From positions 16,399,501-16,463,500 of the forward strand of contig OU964932.1 in assembly GCA_918807975.1 (NCBI GenBank): DNA of 64,000 bases, given 5' to 3'. The stretch comes from Aplidium turbinatum (taxonomy: Eukaryota; Chordata; Ascidiacea; Aplousobranchia; Polyclinidae). Both the position numbers and the translations under genes were made by a program. The notes below the pieces were generated by a model. The model had not been told where the DNA came from. It saw nothing but the letters and a program-made list of their open reading frames with translations, and ran no database searches. Shown here one piece after another: positions 12,501-27,500 of the stretch (position 1 is its first letter; each line of letters starts with the position of its first letter).

Positions 12501-15500
12501 AGGCCTGGTTTGTCACATTTTGCTGATTTTGACTATCGCTGCTGCCACTTTCTAACTGAAATTTTATAAGGCTTTGTTTACTTTTTGCTGAGTTGCAATG
12601 GTAGCCTATAATAGCTTTTTGGTGTATTTGGAAACCAGTGAAAATCGAGAAAAAGCGAGTTATGAAATGTTCAATCTGACCGTTAGCACGTCGCTATCCA
12701 GACAGCCACTTTATCTGCGGTCCAAATCCCGTAAAGATCTAATCACATCCGTACCCGAGCTGGTAATTATCTTAACCAGATAAAGTGGCTGTCTGAGTAA
12801 CGGTCTGACTAAAATTATTTGAATCAATTTTTGTTTGTTTTTCAAAGCCTGGTGAAGTAAAAACCCAATCTGTCACAAGGAGAAGACAGTAAAAAAAGCG
12901 TAAATTTTATTCAGACAATTATCAAGAGTTGACAAAATTTAAAAAAGTCTGCAAAATGTAACGAACAGGCCTTATTTTTAGGTAGCCATGGGTAAGTTAA
13001 ATATAAAAGATGCACCTCTGTGTGTGTTAAACCAAAAGTGGACGTGTTTTTTCAACTGTTTGAAATGTAAGTGGAACGTCATAAAACATATACTCGTTTG
13101 TATATTTTTTATTTAGCTTTATTTTCACAGATTGTCAATCTCAGTATATCTCCATAAACTGTTTATTTTCGAATAAGCTCGGTCTACAAAAGATTGATCT
13201 TTAAATCGGCTGTTTGGTAGACAATCGTATTAAATTTATTGGTATAAACTTATGCAATACATTATCATTATGTGCACACTTATCCAGTTAATTCACTCTT
13301 TTTACATTGACTTAACATACAGTCTGTAGACGTTAAAACAACGTAAAAAGAATATATCATTACTAGCTGGATATAACCCTGTTATGCAGATAATGGATGG
13401 GGTCGGATCGGCCACGGTAACCAACCTTCATTCTGTGTTTGGTCTTCCTTACAAAATGTTATTGGTACTCACCCAAACCTCATACATTGCATTTGAACTA
13501 CTAATGAGTGATTATTATTTTGTCCTGTGATTTTGCTGCATTTATGTCAATGTTGCATTATTTGATGTAAGTTTATAATGAACTCATCAAATGTGTTGTC
13601 TAGTGACTTCTGTTGCCGACGTTGTGGACAGTTTACATTTCTTCAAAAAATTGTTACCACAATCTTAACTGGAGTAGCACTTTATGCTTTTAAACCTACA
13701 GCCACCTACTTGATAGTCGTCTGTTTGACTAAAATCTTATTAAAACCTGATGGGTCCTGCTTCGTTTCCAGACTGAATTAGCTATAGGCCTACCAAAAAC
13801 TTAAAAATGATTCCAATGATTGTATTTTTTGTTGAGCATAAGTTTGGGCAACAGTTTGTTTACACTTTAATTGGTATGATATTGAAAAAATGCAGTTTTT
13901 ATAAAAATCATAACGGTCTACGAAAGCAAAACAAAACATAGCATTACGATTACCATATTGAACTATTGATATGTTGGCGTTTGACAAAACAAGCTACAGT
14001 TTGTTATAACTTAAGACCGGCTTTTTATACACAATGCAGGTTTCACAAAAACGTAGCCAATATGATCCATACATGTAGAAAAGCCACTCACTTTGAAAGT
14101 TAAAAGTAACCGTTTTAAAGGTAATCTTCAGATGATGTTGATCTGCAAATAAGCAATAACTTGAAGCATTGGCCAAGCGTTTGATTCCTTACTGATTGAA
14201 TGATTTGTAATCACTTGTACGTATACAGTCCATGCAGTCTATAGTACTTGTAGGCTATCCAAAGATGTTTTTTCACAAACATTATTTTTAACTTCGGCCA
14301 CCGGTCCCGCGTCAGTTGTTCAAAATTTTTTACAAAATATGCAAAATTTGCAGCATCAAGTTTTCTAAGAGGCTTTTCAATTCGAAAATTAAACTTTCGT
14401 TTCGCATCCAAACAAAATCACAATCCATTCAACATTTTTGTAAAAAAAGATTGGGCTGCCTTCCTACACACGAATTTAACTTAATTCTTTTCCACCCAGA
14501 CAGCAAATGATTCGTTTTTTACAACGTCTTCAGACGTTTAATCGATTTCAAAAACGACTGATTTGCTGTCGTCTGGGGCAGGTACTTTACTTTAGTACAT
14601 AGTAATAAGCGTTAATCAACGTTAATCATGTTGTTTCTCGGCAGTCGAGTGTAGCAGGAACTCAGCGATAGACACGTGTTTCGCTCATTAGGCTGGGCTC
14701 CTCAGTACCGCACCACTAGTTCCTGCCACATAGTTCTCAACCGCTGCTTTTGTCAGTCAATTGAATTCTTAATGGCATTTTGTTTTTCGGTTTATTTTGC
14801 ATGATACCTTTTGCCCATAGAAAGTCAGTTTTGCTGACTGTTTCGATTCATAAACTGTATTGCCTTTGGTTGGTGGTGCCGGGTCGGCCTGTTCTCTTTA
14901 ATTTGATTTAACGTTTGTAGATGTTGAAACAACAGTAAATTATTATCAAATTTGTTAGTTATGCTGAAACGCATAAGACGCAAACGAACAACGCTGCAAC
15001 ATGCGTCATCACATTTCTCCAAAGAGAAGATTTGTAAAACAGAAGATGGCTACCAAAGAAAAAATTTGATATTGTGCAATCAAATGTATGACTTCAAATT
15101 TTTTAAATTGTTTTCTTGAGCCTTGTCAGTTCTCTTCGTCGAAGAGTTTGTGTATGGATTGAAGTAGCATGAGTTTATATTTTATAGTAATTTCGAATAG
15201 TGGGTTTATAAAGTAATGAATATATCATGTCGACTGAGTTGTCTTGGTAGGACTGAGTAGTGAAGAAAGAAACCTCAAGATCAAGCAATTCTGGTTCAAC
15301 TCTCAAAGTGTGCGCTTAAAGAACGTACGATGAGATAACTCTCCAGTCCCCTTCAGCGGTACCTAGTGGATGAAATAATTTGCAAACCTTTTCAGTTCGA
15401 GGGTAAAGATTCTCATATTAAAATATGGTCCATGCGAGAGTAGCAAAAGTCTTAAGAATTCTAGTTAACTTCTTAGTTATTAGAAATTAGTAAACTATTG

Positions 15501-18500
15501 TCAAGATTAATAAGAAATCGAGGCTCCTTTTATTGTGACAAAAATTTTTAAATCCAAAAGCGGGAAAAACGAAAAAGTCGCAAATCTAGTTTGAGATTTG
15601 TTGAAATTAGGCCATAAATATTAACTAGAAAGTTGCCCAGTATTAAAACTAGTACCGGTATTCATTAAAAGATTATATCAAGATGGAGTCATGCAACATA
15701 ATATGATACATTGCACTTCAAAGGATAAGGCAGTTTATCACTGCGCACACATTACATTTTGCAGGTGGACATAGTGGTAGATCAGGCCTACATACACAAC
15801 AGCTACCTGCAAGAAGACTTTACCCACCTTACGCTCGATGACGTCATTTACGTTGGGGGAAGCCCCAGCACTTCCAGCCTTCCCGGAGCAAAAATCAATA
15901 ACAACTTCATCGGATGTCTCAAAGAGGTGGTTATAACAGCAGTGATGTTGGCCTTTACGTCTTTGTATTAAAATGCATAGGTGCGGACAACAAAATGTTA
16001 CTGCTAAATTGGACGATGAGAAACAGCTGCCACTGCACTTTGCTCCGTTTTCTGTGATTTGCGATGTCAGTTGGCTGAATGAAATGGCTTTGGAAGCTTT
16101 ATTTTATTCGTGTTACAATTCTGGCAATAACTCAGTAACTACTTTTTGCAGTTTGTTCTTTTGTATAAAGTTGTTTGCAGTAACCAGCACAATGCTTATG
16201 TTGCCGATTTGAAGCCAAGAGACAGTAGGACTACTCAAATTTTCAGTGGTGTAACGTTTCCAATACCTTTTATTACCATTATGGAATACCTAAATATAGC
16301 TTAAAAGTTACGATATTAAAACTCGTCAAGTATCCCTTATCAAATTTTCATGTTCTTTCGACAATGTTTGTTTTAATGTAAATAAAAGCTCTCTACCGAC
16401 CTCTGTGGCAAGGTGTCATTAATTTTCGCTTTGACAAAAGCTTGAAAAAATCGCGTTTTTTTTACTCATGACACTGAGTTTTTTTTTTGACAAAAAGTCT
16501 TTATCTTATTAAAATATATCGATGGTGCTAGTTAGTATTGTGCAATTCGCTTCCTAATTATATTGAACCTATCGTGTACTTTTTTACATTTTCCTGCAGC
16601 AAATAAAATCTTCCAACTTTTGAGAAAAATACAATTTCGGTAGAGAGGTAACTTTAAGGTAGAGGTTTTAAGAAAAAATCAATGAATTTGGCTGAACACA
16701 AACAAAAGTAAACCAACAATAAACATCACATGCAATACGAGTTGTGTTTAAGCATATGAATTTATCCTGTCTTACTAAAGTTGTTTAATTAATTACATAT
16801 CTTCACAAAAGATATTGCCAACATTAAATTTTATTTATTTTAACCCCGACAGGTCACATATTCCAATTCCAAATTTCGAAGGATAATGATTTCCAAATGG
16901 GCTCGAGATCGCGACAAAAGAGTTGCCGTGCATGGAAACATAGATTTTGCTTGCTCCGATCCTCCTCCATCTAACCCAGTTCATTTTTTGACATCTGGTT
17001 CCTGGCTGGCAATTCCAATAGCAACTGATCCACGCAAAGGAGCGATAGAGTTTGATTTCAAAACCACAGAACCGGTAAACCCAACCATACTAATGCAAAG
17101 TTTAATTGAGTCCTAAAACGGTTTTAACGATAGTAAACATTATCATATGCTGCGAAAAGACGCAATAACAGTTCATTTAATGAAAACACTTGACAGTTGT
17201 AGCCTAAATAATGTTCCATAATTCCAATCATGATAACCGACGCTGATGAGAAAAGTTCAGCGATTACGTTCAATCAATTGTCTTCAGAGAATTAAAGTCA
17301 TTTATAAAAAAAACTTCCCCAGGCTTGCATGTTCAAGACGTTTTTGATGTGCTTGTAGGCTGCCTTTGCTTTGCAAATTAATTTTACTAAAGCACTTCAC
17401 AAAATAAGCTTATCATCATTTTTGCAGAACGGCTTACTACTTTACGCCAATTCCACCGTGAGTGATTCATTTGCTGTTGAGCTATACAATGGAAGTATCT
17501 TTGTCGTTATTAATCTAGGATCGGGGACTTCAAGGGTATGTTGATAAGCATGTATCGATGAACGTAGGCTACCCTAACGCTCACATGGTTTATTGTTAAT
17601 ATAGTTCTGTGATACCAAAATTTTAAAAACTACTTACAGTAGTATTCTCACTGCCAATGCAGCGTAGATGAGTTTGACTTGTATGGTTGGGTGATCTCTA
17701 ATAGTTTACCTAACTTTAAGATTGCCGTGGATTTGCGATCGATAAGAAGTTGCCAAACCAAGCTTTACAAAAGCCTTTTATAAATGTGTTGATGCCACCA
17801 TGAAGCTGAAAGGTGGATAGAAAAACATAAAATGTTTTGCAATTGCGACATTGCGACATTAGATGTTGAAAACTTAAAACACACAAGTTATCTGGCGATG
17901 GAAATGTTTTCTGTCAATGTAAGCTGTACAAATGCCCAAAATTTTATTGGTATCTTAGTGTGGTAATATTAATGATAATCTTCTTGTTCTTGGGCTACAA
18001 TCAGTTAAAAAACTCCTTAATCTAACCATTTTATTACATAGACTACCCAGACATTCTTTTTTGACTGTTTGAAAACGTATTTTTTAACATTCCCACTTCC
18101 GTTCACTGTTGCGTGTTTATTGGATACCGCAGTTTAAAGGTGCGACGCCGGGTAAGATTGTCGATGGGAAATGGCATCGGTTAAATGTGGGACGGAATGG
18201 GAAGAACCTGACGATTTCGTTAGATGGACTTCTAAAACACTTTCAAGTCCCGGTAAAAACTTTAATGCAATGGATTGAGTTTTGCTTTCAGCAGCATGAT
18301 CACAGTGTAACTTAGATACTAACGATCTGTTGTGACTTGATGCAGCGAGTTCGCTGTGGTAGTATAGCGGTTTACACTAGCTTTCGAAACACAGCTCCCT
18401 AGTAATGTGCTTCGTCACAGCACATGACTAGGGAGCTGTGTTTAAAAAAACTAGTGCGAACCGCTACTACCATAGCGAACTCGCAGCATTAGACTAAAGC

Positions 18501-21500
18501 AGGTCGTTAGTATCTATCTACATTGTGAAGTAAAGAATGTTTAATAGTGTGATAGAAAGTTCAAAGTTTAGCTGCAGTGGCACACCGTTTCGACCTTCGT
18601 AGATCATTCAACGTTATTGATGTTGTTGCTAAGCAGCCTACTAACCTTTAACTTAAATGAGGTGTAGCCTATTATCCAAAAGTAATTCTTTTTTAAAAAT
18701 AATAGCAGCAATATCATGATTTATACAACAGATAAGGTATTTTTCCAACAGTGCCATTTTCAGCTATGATAAGTTGATAGCATAACTAGGCCACATTTAT
18801 TATCTCAATTTATTTTCATTACCGTATCCTAGAAAGAGCACAATCGGTGCCGTATTGATAGAAACCATCTTGTAGTCGTGAAACGCAGTTATCACAAAAT
18901 TTCCATTCTGCAGGGACCAAACAGGAACTTGGATATTTTTGAGAAAATATATCTCGGAGGAACAACTTTTGGCTCCGACTTCCATTCTGTGCCATTGTGG
19001 ACTGCTCCTTTGCATCAAGGTTTTATTGGCTGCATTCGAGATTTCAGAAAAGATGGATTCAATTTAAACATACAAGTAAGTCGGGTACATACAATCTTGA
19101 TCCATAGATTGGAACGAGCTTGTTTATGACACTGCAAGTTACGTAGCCACAGAAACAATATCTCCAGAGTGTGAAGCCACGACAAAGCTTGAGATAAAAC
19201 TGCTCGCTCTGCATAGATAAAATTCGCCAGCAAAATCGTCTACTACCGTTTCTCCGAATTTTTTTTCTGTATCGAGGCTTACACCTGGTGGAATATTTAG
19301 ATAAGAGTACAGCAAGGCAAGGAAGCCAATTTTCGGGTCCACCTTTAGTCGTGCCTTTAAATCTCTTTTCAAAGACGGAGTCACATGCTTTTGGTCTGTG
19401 TCGAATGGACGCCCTTTCGGGATTCACACCACTCGGCCATGCGGTCAAATATTTTTTTTTAGTTAATGGAAGTTAGCAGGTTCGAACAAGACTTTTTTAG
19501 CAAGTTTAAACTGGTGTTTAACTTGCTTAAAAAGGTGTTTAACTTGCTCATAAAAGCACGCTTGAACTACGACAGAGCAACTCTTCTCAACGTGTGTCCC
19601 ACACTGCTTCGTGAAGTTTATCGCTTCTACCGTTTTGCGCACCCTGCTATGTTATTTCATGTAATATTTTTTGCTTTGATGGTGGGAAATAAAACATGAG
19701 ACTAACTAGCCTATTGAACTAAAATCGAAGGTAACCATTAAACGTTCGATGAGGAGCTTCAATTTAGCTTGAAATTACTACAGCTGAACATCTGATGTCG
19801 CGGTAGCATGCAAATGATGCCGCCAGATTACAACCAGAACCCTAAAATAAGGCTAATTAGACATTTAATCACCAGACATGGGGCGCATTATATTAAAAAC
19901 AAAGGTGTTAAAGTTATACGTTTAAGTTAAAGAGTGCCTGATAAACACATTAAATGTAAGATCCACATCAAAATAATTTTTCAATGTTTTGTTTTACTTT
20001 TAATTATCTTTAACAACACAGAAGAAAGCCTTGATCGGCAACTTGCTGCAACAGTTTACCAAAACCTAGATCAAGTATTTTATGCTCAAGGGCAAGAAAT
20101 CTTGTTTGCACCGCGGAACGGTTCAAAATAGGCTTTGTGTTTACGAACTGATCGTAAAGGTGTGGTTGAGTAGCCTAATGAAGCAACAAAATAAGCAGCG
20201 AAGATTATTGCACGTAAATTCAATGTTGTTTTGTCTAAACTGTCTATAAAGAGATCGTTTGAGAAATCTTTGGACAGACAAAACTTTTGATAGAATATTT
20301 CTGGCGCTTCACATACTTGTAGACCATGTAGAGTATAGAGGCTTTGAACCACAAGCGCAAACCCGGTCACCGAGATTTGCAGAGTAAGTTTTCCGCTTGG
20401 TGAAGTGTTGTTTTCAGTAAATTACTCTTCCCTTCATTGGGTGCTGTTAAATGGAGAGCTGTTATTAAAGTGTGTTTCTCAGATGCACTCCCCGAGAGTC
20501 AAGCCATCGTTTCCTAATCGTGCTTTTTCTTCGATCATAATATCGGGCACTAATATTGCATTATCAGGCGATCGTTTTAGATGCTGCCGAGCAGCGCTTG
20601 CTTCTGAATTGGCGGGTGCCGACCCCTTAAGATATGGTGCTAATGAGGAGGAGCAGGTTATCGCTAGGTTCCCAAACGTTTTTGGAGTTGCTAGAGGAGC
20701 TGATCATTTTAAAGACAGTTTTTTTTTGGGGCGATGCATGCAGTGGAACTATTTTTTCAAATTTGTCAATTCTTTGTAAACAAACATCCGCTAGATAGCG
20801 CGTGTGCACCATATTGCCATTCGGAAATTGCAATGGCTAAAAATGAATAGTTTTGAGGAAAGACTCCTCAGTTCAGTTGTTTTTTATTTCTGATTTTCTG
20901 ACCATCACAGCGAAAACAATACACCTCAACATAGCAAGGATCTAGAAAAAGGTAGAAGCGACAAAAAGCGAACGTTACAACGTGCTTGAGACCGAATTAA
21001 TTAACTAAGTTAGAATATTGGCACGGTCTCAACACCTTCAGAAATACTTAAGATAAAAAAAGAAAATAAAAATTTACAATTAAAAACAGTAACATACATG
21101 CAGGCTATAGCTTTATTAGCCCACATAGCTTTAAGCTGATATTTTCAAAATTTGTATAAATAGGCACTTGCTATGAAGATTTTGAATACAGCGGAGCTGT
21201 CATATTTTAATAAGCCAGAACCCCAGTGACAACTTCTAAACAGGATCATAGGAAGAGCAGCAGTCTGCAAAGTGCATGTGACACCTCAGGATGGCCTTGA
21301 TAGCGATATAGCTTTGTTGCGTTATGCTTTTGACTAGCCTATGATTATCAACAAAAATAATAATAGACCTACCTCTGCTATAATGCCAAATCAGAGGTCA
21401 AGAAAAAGATAGACGCTACAAAGCGTAAGTGCTGATATTCTCTAGAATATTTAATTGCAATACTTCTCAAACGTTTTAAGCTTGTGGCGCACTAAAAAGT

Positions 21501-24500
21501 ATAAAAACTTTTTGGCACTGTTACTACAAAACAAAGTTGACTAAAAAAGGTTGATTCTGCACTTTTGAATGCGATGGATGCGCCTGTCAACGTAATAATT
21601 AGCCTACGCATAGCCTACTACATTTGCATATATGTATATAATGCGTTGCATACATCTGCATTCTGCAATTAGATAGGCGAATACAATGTACACTCAAGTA
21701 TCGCATGCTTGCCTCTATGCCTATTGGCAATAAAAAATAAAAAAATGAAAATTCCAAAAAGTTTGGCACAAACCTAAGAATCTCTCACAGCACACCGTGT
21801 GCCGTAGCACACAATATGAGAAGCAGTGCTTTAAAGAAATAAAAGTTCAGCTTGGTTGCAACACGTCTAAGAAATTGTAAACAAAAGTAAAGTAATCGCA
21901 GAAAAGAACATATGCAGTACACAAACAAATTATGCCAAATAAAAATGGACATTTACAATCACGTTCGACCATGATGCGCTTCTAAAAGTGTTGTCAGTCA
22001 GCAGCGGAACCTTTAGCATGTTTTTAATTCATGATGATGATGATGGTTTTATTTGTCATAATAACGAATATATCCCTCTGATATTGTCATGGTGACAAAC
22101 AGAGGTTGAGGATTTATTTTCCAAGTATCTGGTATGAAAGTCAGATCTTTATTACACAGACTAGCAGTTTATTGGTAGAGAATGTTCGTTTGGAGGAGAA
22201 TATTTTTAAATCAACCAATTCGAAGCTATTTTTGCTGTTTGATATTTGATGTGTATATTATCTTACAAGATGTTTAGAAAGACGAATGACTACTGGCTTC
22301 TGGTGATGGCACGATATCCCAACTCCCAACTTCTCTCGTTTATTTGTTTCAAGAAGAAAGAATTGTCATGCAAAAATAAAGCGAAGAGTAAGAGATAAGC
22401 AAACAGTTAGACAGGTAGTGCATAAAGTTGAAGCACATGTCGAGAAAGTTGCAAAGATAATTGCGTTAACTGGATTGACTAAAATAACAATTGAAAATTA
22501 TTTTTAGTTAAACCAAACGTCACATCAATTTTTAATCTGTTTACCAGACTTTTTCTTGGTATCTGTTCTGCCGCATGTTGCAGATATAAAATGTTGCTTT
22601 CACACATTCAGCTTAATTTAATCATTTTTTTTCATGAAAGAGCGTATTGATTTTATTCATATTTAAGTAGAAAATTTGTCAAATTATGAAGTAAAATTGG
22701 AGCCTGAAGCAAAGTTTAGACACTAAATTTCAGTAATTGGGTTTATGTTTTCTAAAAGCCAGCACGTGGGAGAGAGATGGAAGTTTTAGGTCAGAAGCAG
22801 TTTTCAGGAATTTCAAATGTATCTTTTTTATCAAAACTTTGTTTCTCTTGATAACTGTCGGTGAAAATATTGTGGTCGGGATAGATTGCTTCACTGAGCT
22901 AGAGACTATGGACAAATGTAGAAGAAGATGAAAGCAGTTTAGTTTTCGAAACTCTTACTGGATATGAGTTTAGTACCGTAGCCTATCAATCTTTGAGCTT
23001 TTTTTTTGATGAAATTAATATTTCTGCAATTTACAAATCCGTTTTTGGCTGAAAACCGAATTTAAAATTTTTGTAATAAACCGAAACACATTTTTTTACG
23101 TTCTTGACAGTGATATGGCCTCATTAGATAGGAAATCCTGACATGCAGCTTGAGATGGTAGAAAGGTCAAAATTGGTGTAGGTTCACGACGAAGCAGGTG
23201 CATGGTTTCTTGCATTGATTAAACAGCTAGTGATTGAATAGGTGAATGTTAGAATGCCTTGACACGCAACGCAAAAACTATAATACAAAGCCAAAAAATC
23301 ACTCTTTGTGGTTCAATGCCAATGCACTATTGATAAGATCACTACAAGTCTGAACAGTTTCGCAATGTAAAACTTTATTTAAACGGTAAAAACGTTTATA
23401 TATGTTTTCTATGATGCTTGATGTGCACTATTTCCTCTTTTACTGTACTGTATGTTATGGCATTAAAAAAGAATAATTGATCTTGTTAATCCATAAAATT
23501 TTAATGCGTAGCGTAAACCTGGGCGTCTTTTAAATTATTATCGCGGTTGTTTTAGGCACATTAAAATGTCAAAGCCTATAGCTAAATACAGCACACGGCT
23601 TTTAACTAAGATACGTGGTTTTCGTTGAACTCTTTATCAGCCAATAAAAGAAGAGGCAAAATAACTTACTACTACAACATTGGAAGGTCTTTATTTTTAT
23701 TTTTTGATGTCTAAAGTATGTTTACAAACAGTCCAGAAATAGATTGCAGTAATTGCAAAGAAAATTACTTCATCCTTCACTACACAGTCAATACAATACT
23801 AGGCTACTTAAACTCGAAAGATAAAAAGTTACCTATGCCCAGTGCTTGATGTCTTAAAATGTTTTAAATCAAATCAATCAAACAAAGAATCTACTGAAAA
23901 ATATCAATGAAAAACACTTTCTAGGACACGTGCTGCATAAAAAAAAAATTGGAACATCTCTCTCTCTCACTCAGGCAAAAGTAAAGGAACACGTGTCCAA
24001 GGCAAATAAAGATCAACCTACTTCAACTAACAAACAAACAAAAACAACACCAATATACATTTAATACACGCAGTAAAAGTCCTAAAATCTTGGAAACTTT
24101 TCATACAAGAGGCAGGCAATGCTTAGAGAATGCAGCAAGTGGCCGAGTGGTTAGCGCGTTGGGCTCGCAGTCGAGAGCCTGCATGTTCGACTCCAGCCAC
24201 CCGCACTTGCTGTTGTTTCTCTGGGCAAGAAACTTTACGATAATTGCCTCTACCCAGTGATCGATTTCGAGTAATGGGCAGTAGTACCAAATTTAAGTCA
24301 TAATTAAAGTAGACAACCGGAAACAGACATTGCCGTCGGCTGCAGCGTGGGTCAGGTGTACGTCGGAAGACGTACGTCGTCGGAAGACGTACACCAATGC
24401 ATAGCGCTCAAGTCCGCTTTCCCGCAATGCAGGATAAAGATAAACAAACAAGCACAGTGGATTGAGAGATATACAGCTCCTACAACAACACTCCCATTTC

Positions 24501-27500
24501 GCAAGCTGATGCATAATGCATATGTCTGTCAGGGTCACAAACCATGATACACAAAGCACCTGCAATCCTATGGCGCTCTTCTGGTTAAACTACATACTAG
24601 TTTAGGGGTCAATTGAAAATTGGGCTGTGTTGATATAGCCTGTAGTATATTGTATTCTAGAACAACTCTTGTTTCATTTAAACCCTTGTCTATTGTCCTT
24701 TATTTTAGGGAAATTGTTATAAACTTCATTCTTACTGTATTTTCATCAATTGAAAACTAATCCTCCGCACTAACTTATACCGTAGTACTTTGGCACGGTG
24801 ATAGGAATGAAGGCATGTGAAAAAATAAATTTATTGTGATCAATTGAGTTTGAAGTACATTACCATTTGGTAACAATGGAAAATGCATTAATATCAACAA
24901 CTACCGTGGAAATGGCAACATTACTTTGCCTCCAGTGCATGCATCTCCATGGACCACCACTTAATCTGTGCTCCTCTTATTTCAAGGTTAAGTTTATTAT
25001 TGATTGATTATATTATACAGGGTGTGGCAACCTGTTAAACACTTGGAAAGGTCACAGATTTATTTTAGAATTTGGAGTGCTAGATACTTCTAGTTTGCTT
25101 GATTGAAAACTACTCTATTTATAACAATAAACTATCATTATTTTATTGCATAACCTAACGTGTAAATACGTACTCTATTGCAATGTCCACATTCATAACC
25201 ATAACCACTAGATTTGAAATCTTTTCAATTTCTTTTAAGCCCGGTTATATTCCCATGTGCTATAGCATCAAGTCACAGACACCTAATAACCTGTTTGACA
25301 CAGATGATGTTAAGTGGCAATTATAGCGGCATCTATCTGTCTATTTGAGCTGACATCGAAAAGACCACAAGAAATTAAACAAAAAACAAATAAGTTTACT
25401 TGCACAACAAAAACAGATTGATGGCCAAGTGCTCAGCAAGCCTATCTGGTTGTGCTGATTGTATTCCAGTTGTACAGTAGCCACCGTATATCTTCAATTA
25501 ACGAATTGTGAGAGAATCGAACCACGGCCTACTACTACATTCCGTGGGTCACGATCGAACTGTGTTTTTAGACAATCGACAAGCAACGTTGGTTTTTAAA
25601 CATATTCTGAAGTGCTTTTTCTACGATAGTGAATGCAAGAAATGAAAACATATTTCTCGCGTTAACATTTCAGTAGCTTAGTGCCACACAGGCTTATGAA
25701 CCACTATATATTTGTTTGGCCTACCCATTACAGTGCTTTTTACAGTGGTCTAAGCGATGATTAATTAGGCTGTATTATTCCTCTTTAAATTAGTAATACG
25801 TATAGAAAAACAGCAAAGATAAAACGCGATAATTCTTGCGCAGTGTCAAACATTTTTTTTTTTAATTTACTTGTAGAATCAATCAATTCCCAATTAACCA
25901 AACCAATATTGATTATGATGATTTTAATAACTTTTTCAGTCTCTTGCGAAGTCCAGCTATACCTCATCATCGTCACTACCATCCAAGGAAATTACCCCTT
26001 ACTGCAATGGATTTAAAAAGTCCCAATGCTCTTCAACGCCTTGCAAGAACGGAGGATTATGCAGCGAAGGAATGAATAGGTTTATATGTGACTGCTCCAA
26101 CACATCTTTCATGGGAACCACTTGTGAAGAAGGTCAGTTCTAAAAAAAATTATCTGCAAACGTTATTTCTTCATGGATGTACAAAAAAGAAGAGCTCGCG
26201 TTTAGATTTGCAATTGGAGCTTTTCTGTATAGCACTAGACTATCTGAAATGTATTGGAAATTACCTTTAAGCTTATTTTGTAAAAATTAGATAGAAGACA
26301 CTCTGGACATTATTATTATTAACATTCTTGTCTGATGCAAATAAATAATAATAATAAGACGATGATAAAATAACAAGGGTCATCAAATTAAATAGACTTC
26401 AGCTGGCCGTTAGTACAACACAAATTAATTAAATATACAGGTTTCGATTAATTAACACTTTTGATGAACGTATCTGTCTTTATAAATCACATGGGCGCAA
26501 TTTAAACGAAACGGACTAGTTTTGGCTTATCGAATTCTCGTTGGCTATACCGTTGTGCATGCAACAAGTGGTGGATTGAAGTTAATCATTTAAATGTAGA
26601 ATGCTGCTAAAGGTAGATAAATACAGAACTAATTTTTCAAGGTATTTTTTACCTGCATTATCTTGTTGTACTGTTTTTCTAACTACTTTATTGATAGTTT
26701 GTGCAGCTTTCTCTGATTTACAGCAGTTTATACTACAATCTACTTTGTATGCTGATACGGTAAAACAAAATTTTCTTGTTTCTGCAATGTTCAATTTTCA
26801 GCCGCAATCTCTGCAAGGTTCGATGGAAGCCAAGTAATGAACTTTCCAGTCGACACCACCGTTCAGACAGAGGGTGAAGACATTTCGCTTCGGTTTAAAA
26901 CACCAGTCAGAACCGGTAACCGAACTCGCTAAAGTTAATAATTTTTCATCGTTTTTACGTCGTTTTGATTCATCTGTGTATGGTACAACAATGTAATGGT
27001 AACACTTAATTATCCTCGAATATTTGCGTTGCATATGTAGATTCTGTGAAAAAAGACAAATACAGCAACAATAATAGCAACTCAACTGATTTTGTAACAA
27101 ATTTATTATCATGGAGTTATTGTTTTGGCATTTAATCGAAAGCAGTGAAAAAATTTTATGTTGCTTCCTTTTAGCATGTTTGTAAGATAACGTCTTTCTA
27201 GAAACTTTATACTTCTTTTGTGTGACAAAATGCCCAGGAAAACCAGCACTCCTAATCTAATCTCTGGCTACTGCAGACCAGGTATCTGGGTTATCTCGCA
27301 AAGCAATTGTTCAACTGCTTTGTTTGTGTGTAGGGATCTTATTCGCAACGACGTCAAATAGTAGTCAAGACAGTTTAACAATTCAACTCGTGAAAGGACA
27401 AATACAACTTCAAGTGAACATTGGTGAGGAAGATTTAGAAAATCTGAAAACTTTTTTTTAAAAAGCATTGCATCTTAAAATACCAATAATAGTGCAAAAA

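Larger units (their letters stand above)
19076..25939 (+). other. 6.9-kb neurexin intron between LNS3 and EGF-B
   Basis: It contains a minus-strand tRNA-like SINE (about 19230-19445), a member of a second dispersed repeat (about 20290-20500), an old hAT-like remnant (about 21461-21829) and a plus-strand tRNA-derived SINE (about 24126-24460). Small open frames occur here, including 124 codons at 20405-20779, but none resembles a known protein and none is supported as coding. The rest is AT-rich with no recognised signal. Confidence 0.65.

Noticed and set aside
12848-12856. A possible 9-nt SS2 microexon (AAAG | CCTGGTGAA | GTAAAA)
   Set aside because: It preserves phase, but acceptor and donor are both weak and the product (PGE) resembles no known SS2 insert.
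12961-12990. A splice-like 10-nt segment (TATTTTTAG | GTAGCCATGG | GTAAGT) in the SS2 intron
   Set aside because: Ten nt would break the reading frame and no partner exon restores it. The signals are probably coincidental.
19059-19448. A 129-codon minus-strand open frame
   Set aside because: It overlaps a neurexin exon and then runs through a tRNA-like SINE. No recognisable domain.
20405-20779. A 124-codon plus-strand open frame
   Set aside because: It starts inside a dispersed repeat that recurs at 11.6 and 42.7 kb. No domain recognised.
24126-24205. A functional tRNA gene
   Set aside because: The ends pair over 7 bp and both boxes are present. The D and anticodon arms do not fold with a 7-base loop, and the segment is the head of a repeated SINE.
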